Source: Chrysogorgia sp. JL179-B06 (taxonomy: Eukaryota; Cnidaria; Anthozoa; Scleralcyonacea; Chrysogorgiidae). Taken from it: a stretch of DNA of 64,000 bases. Where the stretch lies: assembly GCA_035772405.1 (NCBI GenBank), contig JAYKKM010000032.1, positions 2,131,001 through 2,195,000 of the forward strand, written 5' to 3'. This document shows positions 1 through 59,936 of the stretch, piece after piece. Position numbers and translations under genes: made by a program. How positions within the stretch are numbered: position 1 is the first letter of the stretch; the number at the start of each line of letters is the position of its first letter. Under the pieces are notes generated by a model. It ran no database searches. It saw only the letters and a list, made by a program, of their open reading frames with translations, and was not told the origin of the DNA.

Positions 1-179
1 ATACGAATTTAATGAACCACCGAGTAGTGTGCATGAGTGCATGAGTAAGTTTTGAAAAAACGCATCAGGCAGAAAATCTGAAATTTCATGATGACATTTC
101 AACGTCTGGATAGCTTTTTCAAATACATACAGACATATATTTTACTCGTTGAATTAGGTTTGACATTCTGAGTCATGTT

Positions 180-830
180 ATCCCGACAGCCCGTAGCGGT
201 CGCGAATCCACCGTTTGAATTCCGATCTTTCCCTCATCATTTTTCATAATTGACTCTTGTCCATACCATGCAAGACTTTTTCAATTCTAACCCATCTGTT
301 TGCTTTTCTCCTGTTACCACTTTGTGCTGCCACTTCCATGAACGTCTGTTTCTGGAGCGTGGAGTTGTCCAGTCTGACGCAGTGTGCTAACCATTCTAAA
401 TGCCGTCGTTCTAATTGGTATAGGCTTTTAGTGGCTTCGTGCCAGTTATATCTGCATTGGAGTAGACAAACCCGTAGTCCCAGTTTACAGCTTCTTTTTC
501 TAGCTCTTCAGACAAACCTTGAGGTGGCGCATGACGTCTCTTCCATCCTCCCTTTACATGAGTCTTTCTAAGAAGTCTCGGTGTCTAACTCCCATGTTGC
601 CGCATTATACATCATCCTTACTCTAATGAAGGCAACCATTTACCTTCCTCGGGTTTTGCACTTCACTCGATGGTCGGTGAGGACTTTTTTCAATTCCGCA
701 AACTTTCCAATCGCAGAGGCGATCCTGTGTTGAATAAACTTCTGCGGATTGATAGGGGAGAGCATGACGCCAAGGTATTTGAACTCACCGAGGAGCAAAA
801 ACCACAAAGAGTCCATTACATTACCTCAGA
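180..830 (-). pseudogene. Degenerate non-LTR retrotransposon (LINE) reverse transcriptase 3' fragment
   Basis: Read on the minus strand, this stretch gives broken reverse-transcriptase-like peptide pieces: FKYLGVMLSPINPQ near 740-780, then AFIRVRMMYNAATWELD near 590-650 and RHLEWLAHCVRLDN near 350-400. The 'FKYLG' start followed by an 'RI..AI.KF..L' stretch and a 'W..H..R' motif is the usual layout of the C-terminal part of LINE reverse transcriptases. Several stops and frame changes make it a dead copy. The plus-strand open frame at 257-571 is its shadow. It lies 3' of the USP19-like gene. The LINE clade cannot be fixed by eye. Confidence 0.6.
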
Positions 831-1729
831 TTAACGCTTGCTAAAACCTAGCTGCTATAGAACAATTAAACGGGAACAAACGTTTTATGCAGCGTATATA
901 GGCAGTGTTAAAATAGAAATAAAAAATTGTCGAAATATTGTGTAGGAGGTGCAACGTTTTTAGCGAAGGCCCATTGTCAGAGAGTGACTTTTTAGGTTTC
1001 ACTCTGTAACGAAGAGACTTACACCGACCTTTTTACACCGGTGTTTTTCTGGGTATTAAAATTCTGTGCTCATTTGATGACATAACCAAAGATAAATGAC
1101 AACCAAATGTCATTTGATGACAACCAAAGATTGCGATAGTTACTCAGGAGATACATCATTCTATAACGCGAAGAATAAAATATCTACCCCAAAAAAACGA
1201 AATAAGTTTTAAAAACAAGAGAATAGACTGGGCCAAAATCATATAAACAATTCAAATATTAATATTGTTTGTTTGATCTGTAAATAAAAGCTCACGCCTT
1301 TACGATTCTTCCACATAAAAATACAAACAACTACATATATTCCTCATATATTTGGTCAATAAGGTCCGTTTCAAACGTTGAACTTTTTATGTACCGAAAG
1401 ATAATGTAAATTACAAAAATCCTTCTTCGTTCGAGCTCATTAGTGCATATTAAGGTTCAGCACGTAAAACGGTTGACGTTTGAAACGAGCCTGAGTAATC
1501 ATTGTATAGGATATGAATATTCATGCCAGGGTGCTTACATGCCACTGATCCCGAAAGAAGACTCGATCGAGCAACCTATTGTCCTCCGATGGCAGAAAAT
1601 GAAGCCTGGAAAGTTCGACAGGCGCCATTACTAAGGGATCAAAGTCGCAGTAAATCTGTAGGCAGGTCATGAATCGTTGTGCCCAGTAATTTGAAAAACG
1701 TCTTCTGGTCCTCTTTATAGCAAAATTAT

Positions 1730-1735
1730 TTTATT
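1730..1735 (-). promoter_or_regulatory. Candidate polyadenylation signal of the USP19-like gene
   Basis: The minus strand reads AATAAA about 154 bases past the stop codon at 1889. The distance suits a 3' UTR end, but the hexamer is common in AT-rich DNA and nothing else supports it. Confidence 0.3.
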
Positions 1736-1888
1736 TTGTGGATGGTAAGAGCACATAATCCAACAAAAAACCTCATAGGAACCTCAGTTAGTCCCTTAGT
1801 AATGGCGGACTTCATTTTCTGAACAATAGTTGCTCGATCCAGTCTTCTTTCGAGATCAGAGTTACATGCACATATGAACGTTTTTAAT

Positions 1889-50938
<49,050 letters not shown>

Positions 50939-50985
50939 CTTACAATTAAAAGGTAGAAATAAAGTTAGTCACAAGAGCACGTAAT

Positions 50986-51040
50986 GGTTGGTTGGTTGGT
51001 TGGTTGGTTGGTTGGTTGGTTGGTTGGTTGGTTGGTTGGC
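50986..51040. repeat. (GGTT)n microsatellite
   Basis: About 13 uninterrupted 'ggtt' units. Nothing else to add. Confidence 0.95.
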
Positions 51041-51742
51041 TGGTGGACCGACCTACCGACTAAAAACTTTATTTTGAGAGGGATACGCTAAATAGTGCAA
51101 ATACTATAACCTTGTGGTCCTCTATACAAACCAATAACTATTTAAACATTCAAACTAATAATACAAAGTAATGGATGATACTACAGTAACTAATAATTAC
51201 AAAATAATAGGATGACCTTGACTAATTATAAAAAAATAATAATTATGTTCCAGAGGGTAGTGAATTGAACCGTAAACGAGTTACCACCTTCATTTGAACG
51301 TTTAAACCTTGGAGTAATGAAGGTATTACCGGTCTTAAGATTTAGGTGATTCGCCTTTGACGCGTTTATAAGGCAAAGGGCATCAATTCTGTTGTCTGAT
51401 CCTTTACTTCAACTTTACCAAACAATACTTAAAACAGTACTTTTAATCATGACTATACACTCGCTCGTCATGCGACAGATATTTTTGAGATAGATATTTC
51501 TTACGTCAATTCCAGTCGTCATTGCACTTTAGGTTTTGTTTGGTTCGGTTATGAAATCATTTACAAGAACGAAATACATGTACTGTAAGTCCTCGAACGA
51601 AGTGAAACCGACAAACATTCAGTATAACCGAGTACTTAAAAAGGATTTAGTAATGTTCTGTGACCATGCTAGTGACATCAGTTGTCTGAAAATGCGTGAG
51701 AATGGTAAAAATCGTTCGTTAACCTGTGTTTTTGAGGGCTTC

Positions 51743-52275
51743 TTAAAGTGCCACTACCATGAAAATTCACCCCCGTCTTTTAGATTTTCTTTAGCATAGA
51801 ATAGTATTTCAGGGTCGAAAGTGATCATCGATGTAAAAAAAAACTAAAAAATGGTATTTTGAAGTAAGTATTTTGAGCTCTGAAATCACTATTATTTAGG
51901 CCACCATTACTAAAAACGTGTTCCAAGTGAGCCCGCAATTTCAAAAGGTTTGTTTGTGACGTCAGATTCTCAACTTTCAGTCGAGGTATACTTGTTTTCT
52001 TCGAGAAGTAGATGAAATGTTCAGCCTTTCAGACGAAGAATTTGAAAAAACGACCTTGATTTACTTGAAGAATTAGCCATGTGGAGTCTTCGCGTTGAGA
52101 ATCTGACGTCTTAATGGCGGACATAACAACTCCTGATTCGGAGTCAGAAAAATAATACTTGCCATCGTCGAATCGCAAAACGATTTTGACCGAGTAATAT
52201 TTAGAAGCTCTGCTTTGTAAATACGTAAAAATATCGATAGATATACATTTTTATGTGATCGTAGTGGCACTTTAA
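51743..52275. mobile_element. TTAA-flanked non-autonomous element
   Basis: TTAA|AGTGCCACTACCATGAAAAT and GATCGTAGTGGCACT|TTAA are inverted ends. A ~13-bp AGTGCCACTACCA-like terminus is shared in part with the elements at 14653, 34501 and 36791. No transposase. Confidence 0.85.
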
Positions 52276-52671
52276 GTGCGTGATTTTGTGTTAATTCTGT
52301 AATTTGTTTCTATAAAAAATGTACCATTCTGATTCGGTTTGACTTTGGTATTATAAATTTGATTTCTGTCTCTTGATAATTATGTTTTGTGTATGTTTTC
52401 AAAAACAACATAGTTAACAAAAATAGAAAAGTTGCGTTGGAGACTGAAACAGACGTACAAGACCGCGTAGGGGACTGAACTGACGTACAAAATCACAACA
52501 TGTCCGCCATCTTTGGCTTCATATTTTCTCGACCAAAGACCAGAACATAGTGCACCAGTTATACAGTATATGGAGCTCACTGAAGTCAACATGCAAGTAC
52601 GTGTCAGACTCTAACCAGTAGAAATATCAAAAGTAACCTTTCTCTGCCAATCCTCAGTCCTGGTAGCTTAA

Positions 52672-52740
52672 TGAAGGTTACAACATCGGCTTCATTAGAA
52701 CATCGGGTTAGAATCGGAGGGTTACAGGTTCGATCGCCGC
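52672..52740 (+). repeat. tRNA-derived SINE-like sequence
   Basis: 'ggtagcttaatgaaggttac' resembles an A box and 'ggttacaggttcgatcgcc' a B box. The segment between is longer than in a tRNA. A pol III derived repeat is the likely explanation. Confidence 0.45.
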
Positions 52741-54759
52741 TCGGAGCTTAGGATTTTTGCTAAGTTATCTACAGCTTGTATAGCAACAACTTAACGAGTT
52801 CAAGTAATAACTACAGTACCTGACAAAAACGTCGAAATCGACAAATAATTAAAATTATACATGCATCCACCATGCAGCTTATCATTGATTTTTTCGTTTA
52901 ATTGAGTGTTTTAATTTGATTAATAAGCTCCATGGCCTGTTACCACCTGTTTATTCAAATAAATATAACACTAGATAATTTAATTAAGGCAGCACTACTG
53001 GAACAACAGTTTAATGTCTTTCTCTTTTTTCACTAATTTGATAGGTAAAAGTACAGTACTGCTAAGAAATAACCTATCACTGCGGCCTCGTCTCATCTGC
53101 GTTCGTCTAGCGTCTCGTCTAGCGTCCGTCTTGCGTTCGTCTAGCGTCTCGTCTGTGTTCGTCTTGCGTTCGTCTAGCGTCTTGTCTGCGTTCGTCTAGC
53201 GTCTTGTCTGCGTTCGTCTTGCGTCCGAGAGCGTGACAGACGCAGAACCGAAGTTCCTCCTCGTGAAACGTCGGTATAACGTTTATCGAAGTACTCGATT
53301 TAGCGCTGCTATCAAATAATCGCCGCGCTGTCAAATACTCGCCACTCCCAAATAAACGTCGCACGTTCACATCCATTGCTGCGGAGCTTCTTTGCAAAAA
53401 GAATAAAAACATTTTAAAAAGTCACTGGAACATTTTTAGATTTCCTCTACAGGAACAATTTGAAAGCGTGTGTGTTTTTCTTTAGATGAAAGCTAAAGTA
53501 AGCTGTGGTAAATTCGTGTGTCGGAGTGTTTTATATTGCGTAAAAGCAGACAGTAATAATTGTATTAGTGGACGAGTCACTGAAATGCGAACAATCGGCA
53601 TGCAATAGCTGTAAAAATAGACCTTTTCAATACATACAGCAAATTGGGCGAGGTAATTGACTGCGAAGTAATGCAAAATTTAAATGTGGCAGGACGCCAG
53701 GAACTGACGCGAAACGAGACTTTTGGCAGAAGTTTTATTTAAAAAACGGTGTAGAAATAGATAGTTATGAACATGAAAACTGACTAAACAACGATAAGAA
53801 AGAAAAACTAATTCTTAACTAGCAGTAGATTTAGTACTGAGTGCCAAGAGTGCACTCAAACGCGAAATACGTTACAATCAACAAGCAAGAATTTTGACCA
53901 CGTGCGAATACAGGGAACAAGAAAACGCACTTTTTAGTATTGTTTTGCTTACTTTCATCATAAGCGACCGCATTTTGAGAGTGCATAATAAATATCCTGT
54001 TGGGTATTAGCGACAATCCCAAGCCCTTAAACCGTTAATATTGTTGAGGGAAACGTTTCTAAATTGACGAAAAGCTCGGACTAATATTTGTTTGTTACTG
54101 CCATCTTGTCAAGGTTAAACTTTGTAGTGCGAGATCGAAATAACTTTGCTAATAGTATAACATAAAGCTTAACATAGTTTACATATGTTGTAGACCATTA
54201 AACGTTCTTTGATTTAATATATCGTATTAGCTTTTACGCTTAGTACAACGCTTGAAAATGTTCGAAAACCTCGCGGGTGAGGTTTGTAAATTATATTTTC
54301 GTATCCGCCATCTTTATTTATAACGCAAGATCGCCAATAACTTTGTGCATACGAATCAGTATATATCGTTGCTCCTTACTCTTTTAGTCTGGCTGTTTCT
54401 TAGATCAAATTGCTGTACATGTAAATAAAATATTTTCGCGATCAAAGATGAAGTACGTCGTACGCATTGGGTTTTCTTTCATAGTGTGCATATCACCCAG
54501 CAAGCTCTGTTCAAACTGTGCTTTTTTCCGAAATTTTTCTGGTTTTCTTTATTTATTAAGAAATATTATATTGGTTTTAAATTATAAAGCCATCTTTTAG
54601 TCGACTAGCAAACACAGAATATAGTCGTAAACAATAGCGTTTTCCAATATTACTTGCATGACGTCACATCACTAACTGCCTTTTACGACCACCTGTCGTT
54701 TACGACCACATTTGCTTGGCAACAGGGGTGGTCGTAAAACTCAGGTTCTACCATTGGAA

Positions 54760-54990
54760 CATTCTAAGAAGATTTGTAATATATCTTCTAAGGCGAAAAT
54801 TTCATCTTCATGGACTTTTTTGCAGTTAAAGTTACCGGACATGACGTCAAATGAGGAATTTTGAAGCAAAGAAACAAAAGAAAACTGATTTACATTTCCT
54901 AATTTGACGTCACGTCCGGTAACTTTTACAGCGAAAAACTCCATGAAGATGAAATTTTCGTCTGACAAGATATATTATGATTTTGTTCAG
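54760..54990. repeat. Foldback element, family of 25.0 and 34.5 kb
   Basis: 'aaaatttcatcttcatgga' on the left is mirrored by 'tccatgaagatgaaatttt' on the right, and 'gttaccggacatgacgtca' by 'tgacgtcacgtccggtaac'. The outer part 'gtaatatatctt' faces 'aagatatatta'. No coding content. Confidence 0.75.
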
Positions 54991-55114
54991 GAAGGCCCAA
55001 GTATTACGAATGGGTAAAATACCCAATGATGGATTTTGTAAATATTTCCATAACATTGTTACAAGTAGTTCCAATTTAGCTAGTATGGTGGCCGCTAATT
55101 ACTTGAATAAAGCC

Positions 55115-55219
55115 CTGTTCTGTTCTGTTCTGTTCTGTTCTGTTCTGTTCTGTTCTGTTCTGTTCTGTTCTGTTCTGTTCTGTTCTGTTCTGTTCTGTTC
55201 TGTTCTGTTCTGTTCTGTT
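55115..55219. repeat. (CTGTT)n microsatellite, about 21 units
   Basis: Uninterrupted 5-base repeats; the open frame through it at 54977-55231 is an artefact. Confidence 0.97.
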
Positions 55220-55527
55220 GTTCTGCTCTGATCTATTTTATATTCTAAAAATATAATACTGTTCCTTACTTTGTTTTAAATTGCACAAGAAATTCATTTT
55301 CCTTAAATTTAATATATAAGGAATCTTCTCGGATATCTTCGATATAAACTTGCACAATCAGCAGCTCTGCAGACTTTAAAAAGAATTATTAATTCGTTTT
55401 TATTTCAGCGATTAATACACATGTTGAAACTTTAAAAAATGGCAGTTTTCAGTTATACAACTACACAAGTTAGACATGAAAAAGACAAAAGTGAGAAGAT
55501 AATATTACTGCATAACATTACTTCAAA

Positions 55528-55694
55528 GTAGTATAGCAAGTAGGGCTGCGAGCTCAATCGACCTCAACCGTGAATATAAATACCAAAACATCACCAAATT
55601 TTGCCAAGTCGCGACTCGACAAATTTGGTGATGTTTTGGTATTTATATTCACGATTAACATCGAATAAGCTCGCAGCCCTACTTGCTATACTAC
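55528..55694. repeat. Near-perfect 167-bp hairpin, possible terminus of the viral element
   Basis: The left arm starts 'gtagtatagcaagtagggct' and includes 'aataccaaaacatcaccaaa'; the right arm ends 'agccctacttgctatactac' and includes 'tttggtgatgttttggtatt'. The centre is the palindrome 'gtcgcgac'. The arms are about 80 bases with a few differences. A half-related palindrome ('caaatttatactaaatagcg' / 'cgctaaatttg') follows at about 55775-55815, and 'acaaatttgt' recurs in the array that leads into the viral genes. This links the hairpin to the cassette, but an unrelated MITE is possible. Confidence 0.75.
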
Positions 55695-55844
55695 TACAAC
55701 GATCGTTAGTCAATCTAGACACCCCTCACACGTTTTCTACTAAATTGATGTCAAACACATGCGAGATTAGCGAAACAATACCAAATTTATACTAAATAGC
55801 GACTCTCGCTAAATTTGACACCATTTCAGCCATATTTAAAAAAT

Positions 55845-56225
55845 AGAGAGCGTCGTTTCAAAGTTCTCACAAATTTATGTCAAATTACATTTAGGAAAAA
55901 ATAGAAAGTGTCATTTCAACATTTTCGCGTGTTAAAAAATAAAATGTGGTACGAGCTCACTCTCACATATTAAAAAAATAGAGAGTGTCATTTCAACATT
56001 TTCACAAATTTGTCGAATCGCATTTAAAAAATAGAAAGTGTTGTTTCAACATTTTCACAAATTTGTCAAATCACATTTTAAAAAATAGAAAGTGTCGTTT
56101 CAACATTTTCACAAATTTGTTAAATCACATTTTCACAAATTTGTCAAATCACATTTAAAAAATAGAAAGTGTCGTTTCAACATTTTCACAAATTTGTCAA
56201 ATTACATTTTTACAAATTTGTGTAT
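55845..56225. repeat. ~53-bp tandem repeat array beside the viral genes
   Basis: The unit contains 'aaaaaatagaaagtgtcgtt' followed by 'tcaacattttcacaaatttg' and 'tcaaatcacattt'. About six complete or partial copies occur with length changes, and the first copies are diverged. It ends about 100 bases from the polymerase stop codon. Just after it 'attgccacctgtta' is duplicated (56250-56292). Such arrays are common near virus ends; function unknown. Confidence 0.85.
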
Positions 56226-56325
56226 CGTAAAAGTGTCTCACGCGTGATAAAATTGCCACCTGTTATGCAAATTAGGTTATTGCCACCTGTTAATAATAGA
56301 TTAGTCCGTTTGTTCACTACTACTT

Positions 56326-59300
56326 TCAACGTTTGTCGCCTCTCACTTCAATGTTTTTGTGACCATACGCATAGGAGTCAATACCATTTTCTAGAAGGTA
56401 TCGTTTATCATCAAAACAGGATAGCGATACTTTATTAATTTCGTAACTACCTAGCTGATGTTTGACACTTCTAATGGTCTTCATTGTGTGTCGCAACTGT
56501 TTCTGCTCGAGTAACACACTTTTATAATCTTCATGCTTGATCACTTTTTTAATTATATTCTTTCTAATGCCTTTAGCGGTTTTCCCACCACCCCCATCCT
56601 CTTTCAAATAGCTATACATTTTACTGCGCAACCCAACGAACTCAATAATTGGTGTTCCAGCGCACTCGTCCTTCATCTTCCCAATAACTTTCTTATTCTC
56701 TTTAAAAGCGAATGGGCTGTCTGCGGGGTAGTCGCTATTGTCAAACTTTTCGCGCTCCATCATAAAGTCAGAGTAGACGTCGCCAGTTTTGATTGAGTAC
56801 AACAGACTGTCAGTGTCAGTGAAGTGCAATCTACAGGTGTCGCTAGAGTACTTTTTCATAATATAATTGTAGTGAAAATTGTACATCAGCGTTTTACTCA
56901 AGTCTAGTATGCACATACCCACGTATGCGGGTCTATTTAATGTCAGCGTTTCTTTGACTTTGTGGACAGCGACTAAGTTCTCACTAAATATTTTGCAAGA
57001 CACAAACGTCGGCTTCGAGACAAGCTTTTCTAACTTTTTCTCGGTGGTCACTAATCTTACATCCACACGCTTCCTCAAATTCTCCATCGTTTTTCCGAAC
57101 ACACTATTGTTCATCAACTTGAAAAAGTCCTTCTCAAAAGCGTTCTTAGCCGCGGTTCTTTTGACTGTGTTAAAGTCAATGTACTTACCCAACCACTTAG
57201 ACTGGTCAAACTGTAGGACCCTATGCACCTTTTTGATTTTCAATCCAAGATCTACATACAACTGCAGATTTCTATAGTGACACACATACTTTTTTTTGTT
57301 CATCAAATTAGTCACCAGCTTCTTCACACCGCCAACACTCACATCAAACTTATTTTTAATTTTCGTGCAGTACTCCGACAACATGTCGATAGTTATTTCC
57401 ATCTTCTCAGGAGCCACCGGGTAGTCGTTGTGTAGGTCATGCAAATGGTCTGGGTATTCCAAGTCGACTTCAAGCAACAGACCCTTTTTACTACCGTCGT
57501 GATAGTCGCATAGATTAACTTTTTTTATCTCTTTCTCAGTCAACCACTTGAAGCCACCCGTAGGTAAACTTTGACTCATCGCCCATCCATACAGATTGTT
57601 GGCATCAAGGTACATCAAATACTTCGACTCTTGCGCTTTATCGTACCCCTTCATGTACTTATTATTCGCCACGCCATGTCTGTTGCATATGTAGCTCACA
57701 CCACCACGCATACCTAGTTCTACAAACTGGAACATGTCAATGTCGGACAATAATTCAAGTTCTACTCCAGTCATCTTTAACATGGCATCCCAAGCCAATC
57801 CGGGCGATGTGAAATAATGGCAAGGGTCTAATTTATACTCGCGATGGCATGTCTTTCTAAAGTTCTCGAAAACGTCGGCGAGCAAGAGCACATCGCTTTT
57901 CAAATACAGGTCGTGGTACCCACCCATGTTTTCAACGTCGAAGTAGTCCCACACATCGCAAGCACGCTCATGCATTTCTTCCGTAATATCTTCGTCATTC
58001 AGAATATTGTAAAAGTCCTTTTTGGAGGGTAGCTCGCATTCATCAAATTTATCAAAGGAGTCCATATAATCATAGGGATAGACCCCCTTTCTTGTCATTA
58101 GTGCCAACCCGTCGTCACGAAACACTTCTGACGTGTATTTGAAAGCGTCCCTTGGTAGGTTCTTCACCAAGTTGTCTAGACCACTACTCATGAACTGAAA
58201 GCTGTCCAAGAATACCAAGTTTTTTCCAAGCATGAACGCCATGTACTTCTCCATGTTGTTCGGTATCACGTTAATGTCTTGACCAAACTTGCCAATCTCC
58301 TGCATGATGAAATGGCTATCGTAACCGCGTAAGTTATGAAAGATCACAGGGATTTTATCAGTCAACTTAAAGTTCACGTTACACTCACGATGTGCGGACC
58401 CTCTGTACTTACCTGACACATGACAGTGGTCTCTCACTCTAACGTCAGCGCTGGTGTACTCAACGCTACAAATATGACAACTCTTGGCCTCGTCGAAATT
58501 CTTCTTATCGTCATCAGTCAGTATCATCTCTTTGTTAAAGTGACTCTCAGATGTTTTTTTACAATATTCAACAATTTCTAACATCTCCCCAATGAACTTG
58601 TTGACTGCGTTTTCACCGCGATACACTTTTACTGGCTTACTGTACTCGTTGTCGTAGCAACAAACCAGTTTATACCCATAACCACAGTCAACGTGCCTCT
58701 GGTAAGCACTTGTGTAGCTACACTCGCTTGATGGTGTCGCTGTGTGCACCTTCTGTGTGATAGCCTCAAAGTCTGCGTACACCACAAATGGTACATTTAA
58801 TTGTCTGCTAAAATTCTCATATTTCACTTTCGCACCTTTTTGCGGCATTTTAATAGCTTGCTTCCCATTAATGACCAAACACACTTCAATATGACTTTCA
58901 AGCACGTCCTCTCGGGTAAAACACTGCAAGCAATATCTACAAAAGTGCTTTCTCGCCTTATACTTTGTCTGACGGTACATGAATTTGTCGAAATCGCGAA
59001 TGTACACATAATGCTTGTTGCCCACGTCATTAGTTATCAACAATAGGTCCATATGGTCAGGATACGCTTCCTTAGAAACGTACACAGGGAATGGCTGCAA
59101 ATTTTCATACCCAAAAACGTTTACGCTAATATCGTTCGCCTTTTCGATCTTGTTGTAGTCTTTGAGTGTGACTGGGAAGTCGATTCCGTCATAATTCAGC
59201 TTACTGACATGTCTGACGTATTTTGACGTTCTGTCAGAGTTTTTTCCAACAGGAAACTTATGTGCAAGGTGACACCATCTAAAGCACTCGTTGTCATCAT

Positions 59301-59919
59301 CGTTATTTACGTTTATCAGACCCTTCATACTGTTGCGCAGCTCCTTTGGCAACACAATGTAGCTACTCCCATGCAAAGGTCTGTAAATAGCGACATTAAC
59401 GTAGTGTGCATCTATTTTGTCGATAGTCCATCCAGACCCCTCAGATAACCACCCAGCTATCCGCGTCAAAATCTGCTCCGACCCGCGATTGGCAACACCC
59501 TCGATGTCATGCTCGTTAATGACAACGAACGTTTCGCTGTTAAAGTAGGCAGTTTTGTATGTGGTCTTATCAAGTTCTAAAACTTTCTCAAAAGTGACCT
59601 TGACTGTCTCTACCACTTTCATTCCGTTGGTCTCACCTAATTCACGTCTCAAAAGGTTAGTGACAGCGCTTCTACTACCATTTACCTGATTAATGTCTCT
59701 GTCGTCAACTACTTCGACTCCATAGGACCTTGTGAACCCTCTCAGTGCTCGATCCAACAGATGCGTTGACGGTGCGAGGTCTTCGACTAGACGTTGTCCC
59801 TCCTGATCTCTAAAGAAGCCGTGAACGTTGGTCGCTTCATCTGTTAGTGAATTGACAACGGCTGCGCTCGTCTTATGCGCCCGTCTTTTCGTCAGTGGGT
59901 TTTTCGCAGCCCGACTCAT
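56326..59919 (-). CDS. polB: Protein-primed family B DNA polymerase (PolB2)
   Basis: This 1197-aa replicative polymerase has the complete set of motifs. Exonuclease: YADFEA (381-386), HNLRGYDSHF (528-537), YLKSDVLLLADVF (672-684). Polymerase: YLDANNLYGW (770-779, motif A), KLMNNSVFGKTMEN (934-947, motif B), DTDS (1035-1038, motif C) and KMYSY (1100-1104). A Cys/His cluster (C327, C330, H343, C347) and an endonuclease-VII-like HNH insert (C481, C484, DHCH 497-500, C513) lie in the N-terminal half. The first ~300 residues match no domain I can name and could hold the terminal-protein role. DNA_pol_B_2 enzymes start synthesis from a protein primer, as in Polintons, adintoviruses and adenoviruses. 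It is the last gene of a tight minus-strand block, 6 bases after the zinc-ribbon gene. No stop or frameshift interrupts it. Confidence 0.96.
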   Translation of the reverse strand: MSRAAKNPLTKRRAHKTSAAVVNSLTDEATNVHGFFRDQEGQRLVEDLAPSTHLLDRALRGFTRSYGVEVVDDRDINQVNGSRSAVTNLLRRELGETNGMKVVETVKVTFEKVLELDKTTYKTAYFNSETFVVINEHDIEGVANRGSEQILTRIAGWLSEGSGWTIDKIDAHYVNVAIYRPLHGSSYIVLPKELRNSMKGLINVNNDDDNECFRWCHLAHKFPVGKNSDRTSKYVRHVSKLNYDGIDFPVTLKDYNKIEKANDISVNVFGYENLQPFPVYVSKEAYPDHMDLLLITNDVGNKHYVYIRDFDKFMYRQTKYKARKHFCRYCLQCFTREDVLESHIEVCLVINGKQAIKMPQKGAKVKYENFSRQLNVPFVVYADFEAITQKVHTATPSSECSYTSAYQRHVDCGYGYKLVCCYDNEYSKPVKVYRGENAVNKFIGEMLEIVEYCKKTSESHFNKEMILTDDDKKNFDEAKSCHICSVEYTSADVRVRDHCHVSGKYRGSAHRECNVNFKLTDKIPVIFHNLRGYDSHFIMQEIGKFGQDINVIPNNMEKYMAFMLGKNLVFLDSFQFMSSGLDNLVKNLPRDAFKYTSEVFRDDGLALMTRKGVYPYDYMDSFDKFDECELPSKKDFYNILNDEDITEEMHERACDVWDYFDVENMGGYHDLYLKSDVLLLADVFENFRKTCHREYKLDPCHYFTSPGLAWDAMLKMTGVELELLSDIDMFQFVELGMRGGVSYICNRHGVANNKYMKGYDKAQESKYLMYLDANNLYGWAMSQSLPTGGFKWLTEKEIKKVNLCDYHDGSKKGLLLEVDLEYPDHLHDLHNDYPVAPEKMEITIDMLSEYCTKIKNKFDVSVGGVKKLVTNLMNKKKYVCHYRNLQLYVDLGLKIKKVHRVLQFDQSKWLGKYIDFNTVKRTAAKNAFEKDFFKLMNNSVFGKTMENLRKRVDVRLVTTEKKLEKLVSKPTFVSCKIFSENLVAVHKVKETLTLNRPAYVGMCILDLSKTLMYNFHYNYIMKKYSSDTCRLHFTDTDSLLYSIKTGDVYSDFMMEREKFDNSDYPADSPFAFKENKKVIGKMKDECAGTPIIEFVGLRSKMYSYLKEDGGGGKTAKGIRKNIIKKVIKHEDYKSVLLEQKQLRHTMKTIRSVKHQLGSYEINKVSLSCFDDKRYLLENGIDSYAYGHKNIEVRGDKR

Positions 59920-59936
59920 TGGCTTCTATATACTAC
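59920..59936 (-). promoter_or_regulatory. TATA-like motif before the polymerase ATG
   Basis: The minus strand reads GTAGTATATAGAAGCCA and then the ATG at 59919. The same GTATA core precedes several neighbouring genes. It overlaps the end of the upstream ORF. Confidence 0.5.

Larger units (their letters stand above)
50939..55527. other. Region upstream of the first found exon, no gene recognised
   Basis: Contents: a GGTT run at 50986-51040, a TTAA-flanked element at 51743-52275, a SINE-like sequence near 52672-52740, a short array of 'cgtctagcgt' type units at 53100-53225, a foldback at about 54760-54990 and a CTGTT run at 55115-55219. Missing 5' exons of the USP19-like gene may lie here; none had convincing motifs. 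The minus-strand frame at 53119-53412 partly arises from the Arg/Asp-coding array. Confidence 0.5.

Noticed and set aside
257..571. 104-aa plus-strand ORF
   Set aside because: It is antisense to recognisable reverse-transcriptase fragments.
53119..53412. 97-aa minus-strand ORF, possible first exon of the USP19-like gene
   Set aside because: The C-terminal half is the Arg/Asp translation of a local repeat and the N-terminal half shows no CS-domain pattern; no splice link to 50938 found.
54977..55231. 84-aa ORF with Cys-Ser-Val-Leu-Phe repeats
   Set aside because: Translation of the (CTGTT)n microsatellite.
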